From contig NZ_LKBT01000003.1 in assembly GCF_002699985.1 (NCBI RefSeq), positions 124,001 through 188,000 on the forward strand: a stretch of 64,000 nucleotides of DNA, given 5' to 3'. Source of the DNA: Pseudomonas sp. ICMP 561 (GTDB lineage Bacteria > Pseudomonadota > Gammaproteobacteria > Pseudomonadales > Pseudomonadaceae). Made by a program: the position numbers and the translations under genes. The notes under the pieces are model-generated. The model saw nothing but the letters and a program-made list of their open reading frames with translations. It searched no databases and was not told the origin of the DNA. This document shows, piece by piece, positions 9,392 through 19,724 of this stretch (its first letter is position 1; each line of letters starts with the position of its first letter).

Positions 9392-9838
9392 ATGATTCGC
9401 AAGCTTGTTGCTGTATCCCTGCTGACATTGGCCAGCGGCCATTTGCTGGCGGCAGAGTGCAGCGTAGACGTTGATTCCACTGATCAAATGTCCTTCAACA
9501 CCAAGGCCGTTGAAATCGATAAAAGCTGCAAGACGTTCACCGTAAATCTGACCCACTCCGGTAGCCTGCCCAAGAATGTCATGGGCCATAACTGGGTGTT
9601 GAGCAAAGAGGCTGACATGCAGTCGATTGCGACTGATGGCTTGGGTGCAGGCATTGAAAAGGATTATTTGAAGGACGGCGACGCTCGCATCATCGCGCAC
9701 ACCAAAGTGATTGGCGCTGGCGAGAAGGATTCGGTGACGTTCGATGTGTCGAAGCTGGATCCGTCTGAGAAATACGGCTTCTTCTGCTCGTTCCCAGGCC
9801 ATATCGGCATGATGAAAGGCACTGTAACGCTGAAGTAA
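9392..9838 (+). CDS. azu: Azurin, blue copper electron carrier
   Basis: 148 residues from ATG at 9392 with GGAG 7 bp upstream; a longer frame from 9323 adds 23 residues that do not fit a signal peptide. A 20-residue signal peptide precedes mature AECSVD, giving the canonical 128-residue azurin. All copper ligands sit at the known mature positions: His46 (VMGHNW), Cys112, His117 and Met121 ([10 protein letters not shown]), plus Gly45. Cys3 and Cys26 form the usual disulfide. Acts in the periplasm as a one-electron carrier in respiration or redox-stress pathways. The next gene downstream is convergent, with REP elements between. Confidence 0.97.
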   Translation: MIRKLVAVSLLTLASGHLLAAECSVDVDSTDQMSFNTKAVEIDKSCKTFTVNLTHSGSLPKNVMGHNWVLSKEADMQSIATDGLGAGIEKDYLKDGDARIIAHTKVIGAGEKDSVTFDVSKLDPSEKYGFFCSFPGHIGMMKGTVTLK

Positions 9839-9899
9839 GCGTTACCTTCGCACCCCGGTGTCCATGGCCCCGCGCTGTCTCGCGGCAAACATAGGATCC

Positions 9900-9971
9900 G
9901 TAGGAGCTGCCGAAGGCTGCGATCGCGGTGTATCAGTAGAAACGCTTCGCAGCCTTCGGCAGCTCCTACAG
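9900..9971. repeat. REP doublet, GCCGAAGGCTGCGA type
   Basis: Inverted arms GTAGGAGCTGCCGAAGGCTG and their complement ending CTCCTACAG, 72 bp overall. Two further copies of this type occur at 24726 and 54802. It lies just after azurin and probably ends its transcript. Confidence 0.85.
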
Positions 9972-10009
9972 AAAATGCATTTCAATCCAGTAGATTGCAT
10001 GCTGTTTGA

Positions 10010-10078
10010 TAGGAGCTAACTTGTTGGCGAGGCGATGTGTCAGGTGAAACGCTTCGCGAACAAGTTCAGTCCTACAGG
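10010..10078. repeat. REP doublet, GAACTTGTTCGCGA type
   Basis: Degenerate inverted pair (TAGGAGCTAACTTGTTGGCG and CGCGAACAAGTTCAGTCCTA). Same family as the arrays at 14181, 22627 and 28827. It sits between convergent azu and nadE. Confidence 0.8.
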
Positions 10079-10091
10079 AACCTAATCTACA

Positions 10092-10919
10092 TCAAGGCGC
10101 GTACGGCAATTCCCGCTTGTGCTGGGTCTTGGCGTAGGTCTCACAAATGATCTTGAACGCTTCTTCACGCACAGGCTCACCGTGAAGGAAGGCGTCAATC
10201 TCGGCGTAAGTCACGCCGTGTGATGCTTCGTCCGGTTTGCCGGGCACCAGGTCTTCAAGGTCAGCGGTCGGGACTTTCTCGACCAGCGATTCCGGCGCAC
10301 CGAAGTGACGGGCGATCGCGCGAACCTGATTCTTCACCAGCCCGCTCAGGGGGGCGAGATCGCACGCGCCGTCGCCGAACTTGGTGAAGAAACCCATCAC
10401 AGCTTCCGCTGCATGGTCGGTCCCGATCACCAGACCCTGATGGGCACCGGCAATGGTGTACTGCGCGACCATGCGCATGCGTGCTTTGGTGTTGCCGAGT
10501 ACGAAGTCCACAGCGCTGGCATTTTTACCTTCGAACGCTTTGATCTCGCTCGCCATGGCCTTGACCGCACCGCCGATGTTCACGGTGTGACGAACATCCG
10601 GATTGATGAAATCCACCGAAGCCTGAGCTTCGTGTTCGTCATGCTGGACAAGGTAAGGCAAGCGCACAGCGATGAACTGATAGCTGTCGTCACCGGTAGT
10701 GGTGCGCAGCTCTTCAACAGCGCGCTGAGCCAGCAGCCCGGCAGTCAATGAATCCACACCGCCGCTGATGCCCAGCACCAGCGTTTTCAGCCGGGCGTTG
10801 GTCAGGCAGTCCTGAATGAAAACGATACGCCGGGCGACTTCGGCTTGAAGTGCGTTTTCGTCGGCGAAAGGCGGTTGCACCTTGAGCTGCTCGGCGATCT
10901 GGAGCTGTACGGCTTGCAT
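10092..10919 (-). CDS. nadE: NH3-dependent NAD+ synthetase
   Basis: 275 residues, the usual length for the ammonia-dependent bacterial enzyme without a glutaminase domain. The ATP-pyrophosphatase loop [15 protein letters not shown] lies near residues 47-60; [19 protein letters not shown] and [15 protein letters not shown] are further family signatures. It adenylylates the carboxylate of nicotinate adenine dinucleotide and amidates it to NAD+, in the cytoplasm. It lies 46 bp after pncB on the same strand, so the two likely form one NAD-salvage operon. Confidence 0.96.
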   Translation of the reverse strand: MQAVQLQIAEQLKVQPPFADENALQAEVARRIVFIQDCLTNARLKTLVLGISGGVDSLTAGLLAQRAVEELRTTTGDDSYQFIAVRLPYLVQHDEHEAQASVDFINPDVRHTVNIGGAVKAMASEIKAFEGKNASAVDFVLGNTKARMRMVAQYTIAGAHQGLVIGTDHAAEAVMGFFTKFGDGACDLAPLSGLVKNQVRAIARHFGAPESLVEKVPTADLEDLVPGKPDEASHGVTYAEIDAFLHGEPVREEAFKIICETYAKTQHKRELPYAP

Positions 10920-10965
10920 GATTCACTCCTTGGTAAGGATGGGGGCGACGGCTTCTGTTTGCGGA

Positions 10966-12165
10966 TCAGTCCGCCACTTTGAACACATGTCGCAGGTACG
11001 AGACGAAGTTGGGGTCTTTGCATTGCGTCTTGCCGGGTTCGTCGGAGATTTTCGCAACGGGTTGCCCGGCACAGGCGGTCATTTTCAGAACGATACTCAT
11101 GGGTTCGACGCCCGGTATGTCTGCAGTGAGGTTAGTGCCAATTCCGAAGCTCACGTTGATGCGACCGCGCAACGCGCGAAATATTTCCAGAGCCTTGGGC
11201 AACGTCAGGCCGTCGGAGAACACCAGCGTCTTGCTCATCGGATCAATGCCGAGCTTCTGGTAATGGGAGATGCATTTTTCGGCCCACTTCACCGGATCAC
11301 CGGAGTCATGGCGCAGACCATCAAACAGTTTGGCGAAATACAGATCGAAATCCTGCAGGAAAGCATCAGTGGTGATGCAGTCCGTCAGGGCGATCCCCAG
11401 CAATCCCCGGTATTCGTGCACCCAGCAATCGAGCGCGGCGCTTTGACTGTCGATCAGGCGCGGGCCGAGTTGCTGGTGAGCCATGATCCATTCGTGGGCC
11501 ATGGTGCCTAACGGTTTCAGGTCAAATTTGCGTGCCAGTTGCACATTACTGGTGCCGACAAACTGGCCAGGGAAGTCGCGCTTGAGCACGTCGACGACTT
11601 CTTCCTGAACGCGATAAGAAAAACGACGACGGGTGCCGAAGTCAGCGACCTTGAGTTCAGCCAGCTCGTCAGCCTTGGCATTCGCGGTCAGCCAGTCGAA
11701 CTTGCGATACAGCTGATCCCGCGCTTGGCTGAGCAGGATTTCGGGGTGGCGGTGGCGGTTGCGCACTTCACTCACAATCGCCAGCACCGGCACTTCGAAA
11801 AGGATCACATGCAGCCATGGCCCTTGCAGGCGAATACATAGCTCATCATTTTCGATGGTGGTTTTCACATAGCGTGTGTTGAAGCGGAACAGGCCGAGAA
11901 ACCTCAGGAAGTCGGGCTTCATGAAGTTGATGCGTTCCAGGAAGTTCAGCTCCGGAGCCGCCAGCGACAGCTCGCACAGCTTCTGGATTTGTTGCTGGAT
12001 TTCACCCAGATAGGGACGCAGGTCCTCACCGTTTCGGCAGCGAAATTCCCACTCAACGTCGACGTTGGGGTAATTGTGCAACACCGCCTGCATCATGCTC
12101 AGTTTGTACAGATCGGTGTCGAGCAGGTTTTGCACGATGCGATTGGAGAAAGCGCTCTCGCTCAT
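10966..12165 (-). CDS. pncB: Nicotinate phosphoribosyltransferase
   Basis: 399 residues from ATG at 12165 (MSESAFSNR), with GGAG upstream; a longer frame adds 13 unlikely residues. [16 protein letters not shown] and the [11 protein letters not shown] segment, carrying the phosphorylated histidine, are diagnostic. It converts nicotinate and PRPP to nicotinate mononucleotide, the entry step of the Preiss-Handler salvage route, and NadE just downstream does the last step. Cytoplasmic. Confidence 0.96.
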   Translation of the reverse strand: MSESAFSNRIVQNLLDTDLYKLSMMQAVLHNYPNVDVEWEFRCRNGEDLRPYLGEIQQQIQKLCELSLAAPELNFLERINFMKPDFLRFLGLFRFNTRYVKTTIENDELCIRLQGPWLHVILFEVPVLAIVSEVRNRHRHPEILLSQARDQLYRKFDWLTANAKADELAELKVADFGTRRRFSYRVQEEVVDVLKRDFPGQFVGTSNVQLARKFDLKPLGTMAHEWIMAHQQLGPRLIDSQSAALDCWVHEYRGLLGIALTDCITTDAFLQDFDLYFAKLFDGLRHDSGDPVKWAEKCISHYQKLGIDPMSKTLVFSDGLTLPKALEIFRALRGRINVSFGIGTNLTADIPGVEPMSIVLKMTACAGQPVAKISDEPGKTQCKDPNFVSYLRHVFKVAD

Positions 12166-12480
12166 TGGGTCGCTCCAGCAGGACCGGCCGCCAGACGCGG
12201 CCAAACGAAAAATGAATCAAGTGGTCACGGCGTCCCGTGGCAGAGCCATCGAGCGCTCATTGAGCTTGTTGTTGATAATGACCGACATAATGCCAGTCAG
12301 TGCGGGATAGGGGCAGTTTTCTTTGGTAGGGGCTGGTGGCGAGGTCTTGTCAAACATGAAACGGCTATCAGATCTGTAGGAGCGCACGAGCACCGCGAGG
12401 CCGCGATGGCGGTGTATCAGGGGGAACGCTATCGCGGCCTCGCGGTGCTCGTGCGCTCCTACAGTAATGCGTGTTGTATA
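12166..12480. repeat. Gap with long REP doublet (12374-12464)
   Basis: Inverted arms begin CTGTAGGAGCGCACGAGCAC and end CTCCTACAG, about 91 bp overall. Bases 12166-12370 should carry the pncB promoter on the minus strand, but I see no clear element or known operator. No gene. Confidence 0.75.
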
Positions 12481-13995
12481 TCAGCGCACCGCAGCAACCG
12501 CCGGAAAATTAAGAGTGAATTTCCCGTTGGGTGTGTCATCACGAAACCGCTCCATCACAGTCTTGAGCTTTTTCGCCGATTCCTCGTCGGTGGCGTAGTA
12601 AAAAACGCTGGACGCTGCGGCCGAAGCGCGAGGGATGGTCAGGCGCATTTCTGCTACCTCAATCCAGTTCTTCGGCCTCTCCGGGAACCACTCGTTGTAG
12701 ACAAATGCGTAGTGAACGTCCTTCTCGTCCATCAGTGTGGTCATCCAGTCGACGTCGTTGCGCGTCTTGCGATAGTGCAGCGCCTGGATGCTGCCCAGCC
12801 CCCATAAATCCAGAATGTATTGGTTGCCATTGAGCGCGACAAGGCCCAAATCATTGACGGCTACCGGTTCGCCCAGTGCCCGGACGATCTCCCCGCTGGA
12901 GTACTGCTGGTTATAAATTGCTGCCGAGGAAAGAGGCACACGCAGCGTCGTGTACACCGGAATCGCGAAAGCGACCGGCAGCATTGCGAACAGGGCGGTC
13001 ATGTAGCGCTCGCTCATGCGTGTGACACAGGCGTAGATGACGAACACGCCAACAAAGGTCAGCCAATAGGCTTCATAGCGGCCTTGCCCTGATCGACCAA
13101 ACAGCGTGTGCAGCGCCGCCACAGTGAGCAGCATCAGGATCAGGGGCTTCCTGTCGAAAAACAGCACGCAGACGAACAATTGGGCAAGCAAGACCCAGCC
13201 ATAGGCATCGAGCTGATTCGTGACGTTAAAGAACAGCGCGGCCAGGCCCGTACCGGTTTTTGCCTGTACGGACGACGGGATGTAGCCCAGGCCCAGATGA
13301 TTCAAGAACAGCGAAAATGCCACAACCAGCGCTCCGATAACTGCAGCGCTGATCACCGTCGCACGCCGTTCGCCATGCCAGAACAAGTAAGCCAGTACTG
13401 GCAGAGAAACGGCCAGTCCTTCATAGCGCACCAACGGCAATAGAATCAGCGCGATATAGATGGGCAGCGGTGTTATGGCTACCTGACCGAACTCTTTTTT
13501 CACCACCGCGCACGCTATCAAGGTCACGAGATAGACCTGCAGCGTGTGCTCCATCCCCGCGAAAATCAGGCCGTAGAGATTGGTGGCGAGGAAGAAACCA
13601 CCGAGAATCAGCACCTTGCTGATTGGGTGCAAACCCTCGAGCAACCTGAGCAAAGGGCCTATTGTCAGGAACGCGAAAATCAGATTGAGGAAAAAAGGTG
13701 CCAACACCATCCCGTTCCCCAGAACGGCAAAAGGTGCGAGCAGGAAAGGCCAGATAATGCTTGAGGATGGCGCTGAAAATTCACCGGGGTTGATACCGTA
13801 ATGGCCGCTGAACATCTGTTTGGCCAGCGCGAGGTGAATGTATGGATCGTCCAGCGTGTAAATGAACATGCCGTGGTTGTTGATCAGGATCGCCAGCGTC
13901 ATCAGTATCACCGGCAACGCGAGCAAAATAACCGTCAGGTGCCTGTCTGTAAGCCGTGGCAGTGAGTTTGCCTTTGCAATGTTAGCGGTCGCCAT
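12481..13995 (-). CDS. Polytopic inner-membrane protein, GT-C-like
   Basis: 504 residues with roughly 10-12 hydrophobic segments over residues 18-370, followed by a soluble C-terminal domain of about 130 residues. An Asp-Asp pair in YTLDDPYIHLALAKQ after the first membrane segment resembles the acidic motif of GT-C glycosyltransferases such as ArnT/PMT-like enzymes, which use lipid-linked sugars on the periplasmic side. GMEHTLQ and PLVRYEG recur in such uncharacterised proteins. The specific donor and acceptor cannot be read from the sequence. It appears to be monocistronic, flanked by REP elements. Confidence 0.72.
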   Translation of the reverse strand: MATANIAKANSLPRLTDRHLTVILLALPVILMTLAILINNHGMFIYTLDDPYIHLALAKQMFSGHYGINPGEFSAPSSSIIWPFLLAPFAVLGNGMVLAPFFLNLIFAFLTIGPLLRLLEGLHPISKVLILGGFFLATNLYGLIFAGMEHTLQVYLVTLIACAVVKKEFGQVAITPLPIYIALILLPLVRYEGLAVSLPVLAYLFWHGERRATVISAAVIGALVVAFSLFLNHLGLGYIPSSVQAKTGTGLAALFFNVTNQLDAYGWVLLAQLFVCVLFFDRKPLILMLLTVAALHTLFGRSGQGRYEAYWLTFVGVFVIYACVTRMSERYMTALFAMLPVAFAIPVYTTLRVPLSSAAIYNQQYSSGEIVRALGEPVAVNDLGLVALNGNQYILDLWGLGSIQALHYRKTRNDVDWMTTLMDEKDVHYAFVYNEWFPERPKNWIEVAEMRLTIPRASAAASSVFYYATDEESAKKLKTVMERFRDDTPNGKFTLNFPAVAAVR

Positions 13996-14495
13996 AGCGT
14001 CATAACCTGTCAGGGGATCAAGTCAGGGAAACTACGTAGCGATCGACATGCGCAGCGCGAAGGCTTCTACCCAGGGTTGCAGGAATATAGGTTCAACGCC
14101 GGGCTGCACACAGCCATAAAAAACTATTTGATGGGTAGAAGCAGCCGTAATGCTGGCGTCAGGATTTGGTGGGGTGTCAGGTAGGAGGCAACTTGTTGGC
14201 GAGAGGTTTACGCGGTGAATCAGGTCTGGCGCCTCGCCAACAAGTTCGCTCCTACCGTGTGATGTGGTGTCAGGCAGGAAGCAACTTGTTGGCGAGAGGT
14301 TTACGCGGTGAATCAGGTCTGCCGCTTCGCGAACAAGTTCGCTCCTACCGTGTGGTGTGGTGTCAGGTAGGAGGCAACTTGTTGGCGAGAGGTTTACGCG
14401 GTGAATCAGGTCTGGCGCCTCGCGAACAAGTTCGCTCCTACCGTGTGATGTGGTGTCAGGCAGGAAGCAATTTGTTGGCGAGAGGTTTCGTGCGC
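13996..14495. repeat. Gap with tandem REP array, 93-bp period (14181-14489)
   Basis: Starting at 14181, 14274, 14367 and 14460, a 93-bp unit repeats head to tail: (G/C)AGGAGGCAACTTGTTGGCG, then GAGAGGTTTACGCGGTGAAT, an inverted half ending in CGAACAAGTTCGCTCCTACC, and a short linker GTGTGATGTGGTGTCAG. Three full units and a partial fourth are present. Open frames on both strands through here are by-products of the repeats. Bases 13996-14180 hold nothing I can name. Confidence 0.85.
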
Positions 14496-15392
14496 TCATT
14501 CTCCTCCCAACTGCTCAAGCATCCACTTGGCAAAATCCCTGATCTTCGGCACTTCAGCAGCGTGCTCCGGGTAGGCCATATAATACGCGTCGCTGCTTGG
14601 CAAGGCGTGTTGCCATGGGATGACCAGCTTGCCGTCGGCCAGTTCTTCTTCCACCAGAAACCGCGGCAGCAGGGCGACGCCGCAGCCGACCTGCGCTGCG
14701 CGGATGCACATGTAGAAGGTTTCGAAGCGTGGTCCGTGGTAGCTGTGCTCGGTGTGATAGCCCTGACTGTCGAACCAGTCATGCCAGCCTTGGGGGCGAT
14801 TGGCGTTTTGCAGCAGGACCAGATCGGCCAGCTGTGTCGGATCGGTAAACGGTATGGCGGGTAGAGCGCTCGGTGCGCAGACCGGCACCAACTCTTCGCC
14901 AAACAACCGAATGCTCTCTGCGCCCGGACGCGCGCCCTGGCCGAAGTAGAAGGTGAAATCGCAGCGGCTTTGAATCAGGTCATCGTTCTCCTGCTCGTTG
15001 ACCACATCCAGGTGGATATGCGGATGACGCAGACGCCAGCCTTTCAAACGCGGTACCAGCCAGCGTGCGCCGAAGGTCGAGGGCGTAGAGACGCGCAGCA
15101 CCTCAGTCTCGCCGCCATAGGAGCGCAGGAAGTGCGTGGACATTTCCATCTGGCTCAGAATCTTGCGCACTTCGCCCAGATACAGCGCGCCGGCCGGGGT
15201 CAGTTGCAAGCGGCGACGCACGCGGCGAAAGAGCAAGTGCTGCACCAGTTCTTCAAGCTGCGCCACTTGCTTGCTGACCGCACTTTGCGTGAGGTTCAGT
15301 TCCTCGGCCGCGCGCGTGAAGCTCAAATGCCGGGTGACCGCTTCAAAGCATTGCAGCGCCGTGATGGACGGCAGGTGGCGTCTGTTGAGCAT
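14496..15392 (-). CDS. LysR-family transcriptional regulator, GcvA-like
   Basis: 298 residues. The N-terminal winged helix-turn-helix (LPSITALQCFEAVTRHLSFT, then LNLTQSAVSKQVAQLEE) spans about residues 8-65, followed by a LysR substrate-binding domain. It is divergent from the aldehyde dehydrogenase at 15543 with 150 bp between, the usual layout for a LysR gene controlling its neighbour. In P. aeruginosa a LysR gene near the equivalent ABC transporter has been called amaR; I infer a similar role in lysine/pipecolate catabolism but do not assign the symbol. Confidence 0.9.
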   Translation of the reverse strand: MLNRRHLPSITALQCFEAVTRHLSFTRAAEELNLTQSAVSKQVAQLEELVQHLLFRRVRRRLQLTPAGALYLGEVRKILSQMEMSTHFLRSYGGETEVLRVSTPSTFGARWLVPRLKGWRLRHPHIHLDVVNEQENDDLIQSRCDFTFYFGQGARPGAESIRLFGEELVPVCAPSALPAIPFTDPTQLADLVLLQNANRPQGWHDWFDSQGYHTEHSYHGPRFETFYMCIRAAQVGCGVALLPRFLVEEELADGKLVIPWQHALPSSDAYYMAYPEHAAEVPKIRDFAKWMLEQLGGE

Positions 15393-15542
15393 GTTCTGGC
15401 CTTTTCCGATCTTGATACTGCGAGCATGAATAAAAGGAATGATATCTCGCCTAATGGTCGTTTGTTGATGGCGTTAAGGCCAGTTATTACTAGAGCCTGA
15501 AGATTTACCGTTATTTCAGCATTCCCGAAATCAGGAGAGAAC

Positions 15543-17033
15543 ATGCTTACCGACCTGCTAAACCGCCTCGGTGTCGACCCCGCGAAATATCAAAAGGGCG
15601 ACCAGCCTGTTCATACACCTATCGACGGCAGCCGTATCGGTGCTGTGAGCTGGGAAGGTGCTGCCGAGGTTGAGCAGCAAGTTACGCGTGCAGACGCTGC
15701 TTTTCAGGCCTGGCGCAAGGTACCGGCTCCGCGTCGTGGCGAGCTGATTCGTCTGTTCGGTGAAGCGCTGCGCAAGCACAAGGCTGATCTGGGGGAGCTG
15801 GTTTCATGGGAAGCTGGCAAGATCACCCAGGAAGGTCTGGGTGAAGTGCAGGAAATGATCGATATCTGTGACTTCGCTGTCGGCCTGTCCCGCCAGTTGT
15901 ACGGCTTGACCATCGCATCTGAGCGCCCGGGTCACCACATGCGTGAAACCTGGCATCCGCTGGGTGTGGTCGGTGTGATCAGTGCGTTCAACTTCCCGGT
16001 CGCGGTCTGGTCCTGGAACACCGCGCTGGCGCTGGTGTGCGGCAACTCGGTGATCTGGAAACCGTCTGAGAAAACACCTTTGACCGGTCTGGCGTGCCAG
16101 GCGCTGTTCGACAAGGTCGCGGCTGACTTTGCCGATGCGCCGGAGTATCTGGCTCAAGTGATCATTGGTGGTCGTGATGCGGGTGAGGCGCTGGTCGATG
16201 ATCCGCGTGTGGCTCTGATCAGTGCAACCGGAAGCACCCGAATGGGGCGTGAAGTGGCTCCGAAAGTGGCCGCCCGTTTCGCTCGCAGCATCCTCGAACT
16301 GGGCGGCAACAACGCCATGATTCTCAGCCCGACAGCCGACCTGGATCTGGCCGTACGCGCAATCCTGTTCAGCGCCGTCGGTACTGCCGGGCAGCGCTGC
16401 ACGAGCCTGCGTCGTCTGATCGCCCATGAGTCGGTGAAAGCCGAAATCGTTGCGCGTCTAAAAACTGCCTACGAAAAAATTCGTATCGGTCACCCGTTGG
16501 AAGGCAATCTGATTGGTCCGCTGATCGACAAGCACAGCTATCAAGCCATGCAGGATGCGCTGGAGCAGGCAACGAGCGAAGGCGGCAAGGTGTTTGGCGG
16601 CAAGCGTCAGTTGGAGGACAAATTCCCCAATGCTTATTACGTTTCTCCGGCCATCGTCGAGATGCCAGAGCAGAGCGATGTCGTGCGCGACGAGACTTTC
16701 GCGCCGATTCTGTACGTAGTGGGTTATGAAGATTTCAACGAAGCGCTGCGTTTGAACAACGCTGTGCCGCAAGGTCTGTCGTCGTGCATATTCACCACGG
16801 ACGTGCGCGAAGCGGAGCAGTTCATGTCGGCGCTGGGCAGTGACTGCGGTATCGCCAACGTCAACATCGGCCCGAGCGGTGCTGAAATCGGTGGCGCATT
16901 CGGTGGCGAGAAAGAAACCGGTGGCGGTCGTGAGTCCGGCTCCGATTCGTGGCGCGGTTACATGCGCCGTCAGACAGCGACCGTGAACTACTCGCTGGAA
17001 CTGCCACTGGCGCAGGGCATTACGTTCGATTGA
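15543..17033 (+). CDS. amaB: L-piperidine-6-carboxylate (aminoadipate semialdehyde) dehydrogenase
   Basis: 496 residues of the ALDH7 (antiquitin-like) branch of aldehyde dehydrogenases. Start ATG at 15543 follows AGGAGAG. Catalytic Glu252 (LELGGNNA) and Cys286 (GTAGQRCTS) are present, as is the HPLGVVGVISAFNFPVAVWS cofactor segment. In Pseudomonas putida AmaB oxidises piperideine-6-carboxylate/2-aminoadipate semialdehyde to 2-aminoadipate in D-lysine/pipecolate breakdown. The divergent LysR gene and downstream amino-acid ABC transporter fit this. The symbol is by similarity; amaA is not next to it here. Confidence 0.85.
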   Translation: MLTDLLNRLGVDPAKYQKGDQPVHTPIDGSRIGAVSWEGAAEVEQQVTRADAAFQAWRKVPAPRRGELIRLFGEALRKHKADLGELVSWEAGKITQEGLGEVQEMIDICDFAVGLSRQLYGLTIASERPGHHMRETWHPLGVVGVISAFNFPVAVWSWNTALALVCGNSVIWKPSEKTPLTGLACQALFDKVAADFADAPEYLAQVIIGGRDAGEALVDDPRVALISATGSTRMGREVAPKVAARFARSILELGGNNAMILSPTADLDLAVRAILFSAVGTAGQRCTSLRRLIAHESVKAEIVARLKTAYEKIRIGHPLEGNLIGPLIDKHSYQAMQDALEQATSEGGKVFGGKRQLEDKFPNAYYVSPAIVEMPEQSDVVRDETFAPILYVVGYEDFNEALRLNNAVPQGLSSCIFTTDVREAEQFMSALGSDCGIANVNIGPSGAEIGGAFGGEKETGGGRESGSDSWRGYMRRQTATVNYSLELPLAQGITFD

Positions 17034-17095
17034 GTTCTGTCTCGAACTCCATGCCTTGTGGGAGCCAAACTACTTAGGCTGCTGAAACACACCCC

Positions 17096-17157
17096 TGTAG
17101 GAGTGAGCTTGGCGTCATACCGCGCGGAGTCGGGCATCGAAGTCGTGCCTACAGGGT
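17096..17157. repeat. Degenerate REP-like inverted repeat
   Basis: CTGTAGGAGTGAGCTTGGCG at one end and GTCGTGCCTACAGG at the other: a decayed member of the GTGAGCTTGCTCGCGA REP type, located after the aldehyde dehydrogenase. Confidence 0.55.
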
Positions 17158-17263
17158 CGAGGTTCGTGCATGGCGTAATAACCTCCACTAACCTCAATTG
17201 GTGCGTCCCGTAGCGCAGGCGCACCGCCGGTGTGCAGATCGGTGACGCATGCTGTTACAGCGG

Positions 17264-17361
17264 GGTTGTACGTGGCGTGATGCGTAGGTTGCTACGTATT
17301 TTGCCGCTGGTTGCACCTTTTTATTTCAGGGTTGTACTTTGCTTGATATAGAGGGTTGCAT
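17264..17361 (+). promoter_or_regulatory. Five phased GGTTGYAY-type direct repeats
   Basis: GGTTGTACG (17264), GGTTGCTACG (17287), GGTTGCACC (17309), GGTTGTACT (17330) and GGTTGCATG (17354) recur every 21-24 bp, about two helical turns, ending about 70 bp before a sigma-54 promoter. A 17-bp palindrome (GCGCACC-GCC-GGTGTGC) lies just upstream near 17219-17235. This layout suggests an upstream activating region for an enhancer-binding or other multimeric regulator, which is not encoded nearby. Inference from pattern only. Confidence 0.5.
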
Positions 17362-17432
17362 GCCCTGCGGTCAAAGGCTCTAGCCGGGCCGGACGCAACA
17401 AATCCGAGAGTTTCATCAGAATAAAAAACGAA

Positions 17433-17448
17433 TGGCACGCCACTTGCT
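17433..17448 (+). promoter_or_regulatory. Sigma-54 promoter of the ABC transporter operon
   Basis: TGGCACGCCACTTGCT matches the sigma-54 consensus TGGCACG-N4-TTGCW at every defined base, with GG and GC separated by exactly 10 bp. The expected start site, about 12 bp downstream near 17460, leaves a leader of roughly 43 bases before the binding-protein gene. Confidence 0.85.
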
Positions 17449-17502
17449 CAGAGCAACTCTGTAGTTGCAGTGCTAATCAAAAAAATCTCAGGAGCACCAC
17501 TC

Positions 17503-18636
17503 ATGTCGCAGACGTTTTACAGAAAAGGCTTTCTTGCACTTGCAGTCGCTACTGCATTCGGCGTGTCTTCGTTTGCTCAGGCTGATCTGAAGATCGGTGT
17601 CGCGGGGCCAATGACTGGCGCCAACGCATCGTTTGGTCAGCAATACATGAAAGGCGCTCAGGCAGCCGCCGACGCGATCAACAAAACTGGCGGCGTTAAC
17701 GGCGAAAAAATTGTACTGACGGCGTATGACGATGCCTGCGAACCGAAACAGGCCGTTGCCGTCGCCAACAAGGCCGCCTCGGACAAAGTAGCCGGTGTTG
17801 TCGGTCACTTCTGCTCCTCGTCAACGATCCCAGCCTCGGAAGTTTATGACGAAGCCGGCATCATCGCTATCACCCCAGGCTCTACCAACCCGACGGTGAC
17901 CGAACGCGGCCTGACCGCCATGTTCCGCATGTGCGGTCGTGACGACCAGCAAGGTATCGTGGCGGGCGACTACATTGTCGATGTTCTGAAAGGCAAGAAA
18001 ATCGCCGTCATCAACGATAAGGACACCTACGGCAAAGGCCTAGCGGATGCGACCGCCAAGCAGCTCACTGCCCGTGGCGTGAAACCGGTTCTGGAAGAAG
18101 GCCTGACCCGAGGCGAGAAAGACTTCAGCGCCCTGGTGACCAAGATTCGTTCTGTCGGCGCGGACGTCGTCTACTTCGGCGGTCTGCACCCGGAAGCCGG
18201 TCCTCTGGTTCGTCAGATGCGTGAGCAAGGCCTGAAAGACGTCAAGTTCATGTCCGATGACGGCATCGTAACGGATGAGTTGGTGACGACCGCTGGCGGC
18301 GCGCAATACGTTGATGGCGTGTACATGACATTTGGTGCTGACCCTCGCGTACTGCCAGACAGCAAGGCCGTCGTGGATGAGTTCCGCAAGTCCGGCTACG
18401 AGCCTGAAGGCTACACGCTGTATGCCTACGCTTCGGTTCAAGCCTTGGCCGCTGGCTTCAATGGTGCCAAATCCAACAAGGGCGAAGATGCCAGCAAGTG
18501 GCTCAAAGCTCACCCCGTTAAAACTGTAATGGGCGAGAAAGCCTGGGACACCAAAGGCGACCTGAAAGTCTCCGACTATGTGGTTTACCAGTGGGACAAA
18601 GACGGTAAATACCATCAGCTCGAAAAACAGAAGTAA
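17503..18636 (+). CDS. Branched-chain amino-acid-type ABC transporter, periplasmic binding protein
   Basis: 377 residues from ATG at 17503 with AGGAG upstream; an in-frame ATG at 17470 would spoil the signal peptide. Signal peptide of about 25 residues ends near SSFAQA, then DLKIGVAGPMTGANASFGQQ, the typical LivJ/LivK/BraC start. Binds an amino acid in the periplasm for the permease encoded next. From memory this group corresponds to the second P. aeruginosa system (PA4913 area) rather than BraC, so the ligand may not be Leu/Ile/Val. First gene of the sigma-54-driven operon. Confidence 0.9.
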   Translation: MSQTFYRKGFLALAVATAFGVSSFAQADLKIGVAGPMTGANASFGQQYMKGAQAAADAINKTGGVNGEKIVLTAYDDACEPKQAVAVANKAASDKVAGVVGHFCSSSTIPASEVYDEAGIIAITPGSTNPTVTERGLTAMFRMCGRDDQQGIVAGDYIVDVLKGKKIAVINDKDTYGKGLADATAKQLTARGVKPVLEEGLTRGEKDFSALVTKIRSVGADVVYFGGLHPEAGPLVRQMREQGLKDVKFMSDDGIVTDELVTTAGGAQYVDGVYMTFGADPRVLPDSKAVVDEFRKSGYEPEGYTLYAYASVQALAAGFNGAKSNKGEDASKWLKAHPVKTVMGEKAWDTKGDLKVSDYVVYQWDKDGKYHQLEKQK

Positions 18637-18650
18637 GCAAAGCGCATAGC

Positions 18651-18686
18651 CGCGCGAGTACCTCAAAGGTGCTCGCGCGTCTTGTT
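18651..18686 (+). terminator. Intra-operon stem-loop
   Basis: CGCGCGAGTACCT-CAAA-GGTGCTCGCGCG followed by TCTTGTT, 14 bp after the binding-protein gene. Such a hairpin probably ends part of the transcription, so the binding protein is made in excess over the membrane subunits. Confidence 0.75.
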
Positions 18687-18807
18687 AATGGGGGCGCAAG
18701 GTCGCGACCCCGAAGTTCTTCTGTCAGCTACTGAATGACGGTCCGCTGTTTCTCACAAGGAAACTTCGAACTGCATCGTTAGCCTTTCAAGTTCGTGAGC
18801 GTGCGTG

Positions 18808-19722
<915 letters not shown>

Positions 19723-19724
19723 AT

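Noticed and set aside
14032..14864. Open frames of 155 and 232 residues on opposite strands
   Set aside because: They are translations of the 93-bp REP units running into or out of the LysR gene; the repeated peptide follows the DNA repeat and no ribosome site precedes it.
17219..17235. NtrC site GCGCACC-GCC-GGTGTGC before the ABC operon
   Set aside because: The half-sites are 3 bp apart instead of 5, so it does not fit NtrC spacing; kept only as a possible operator.
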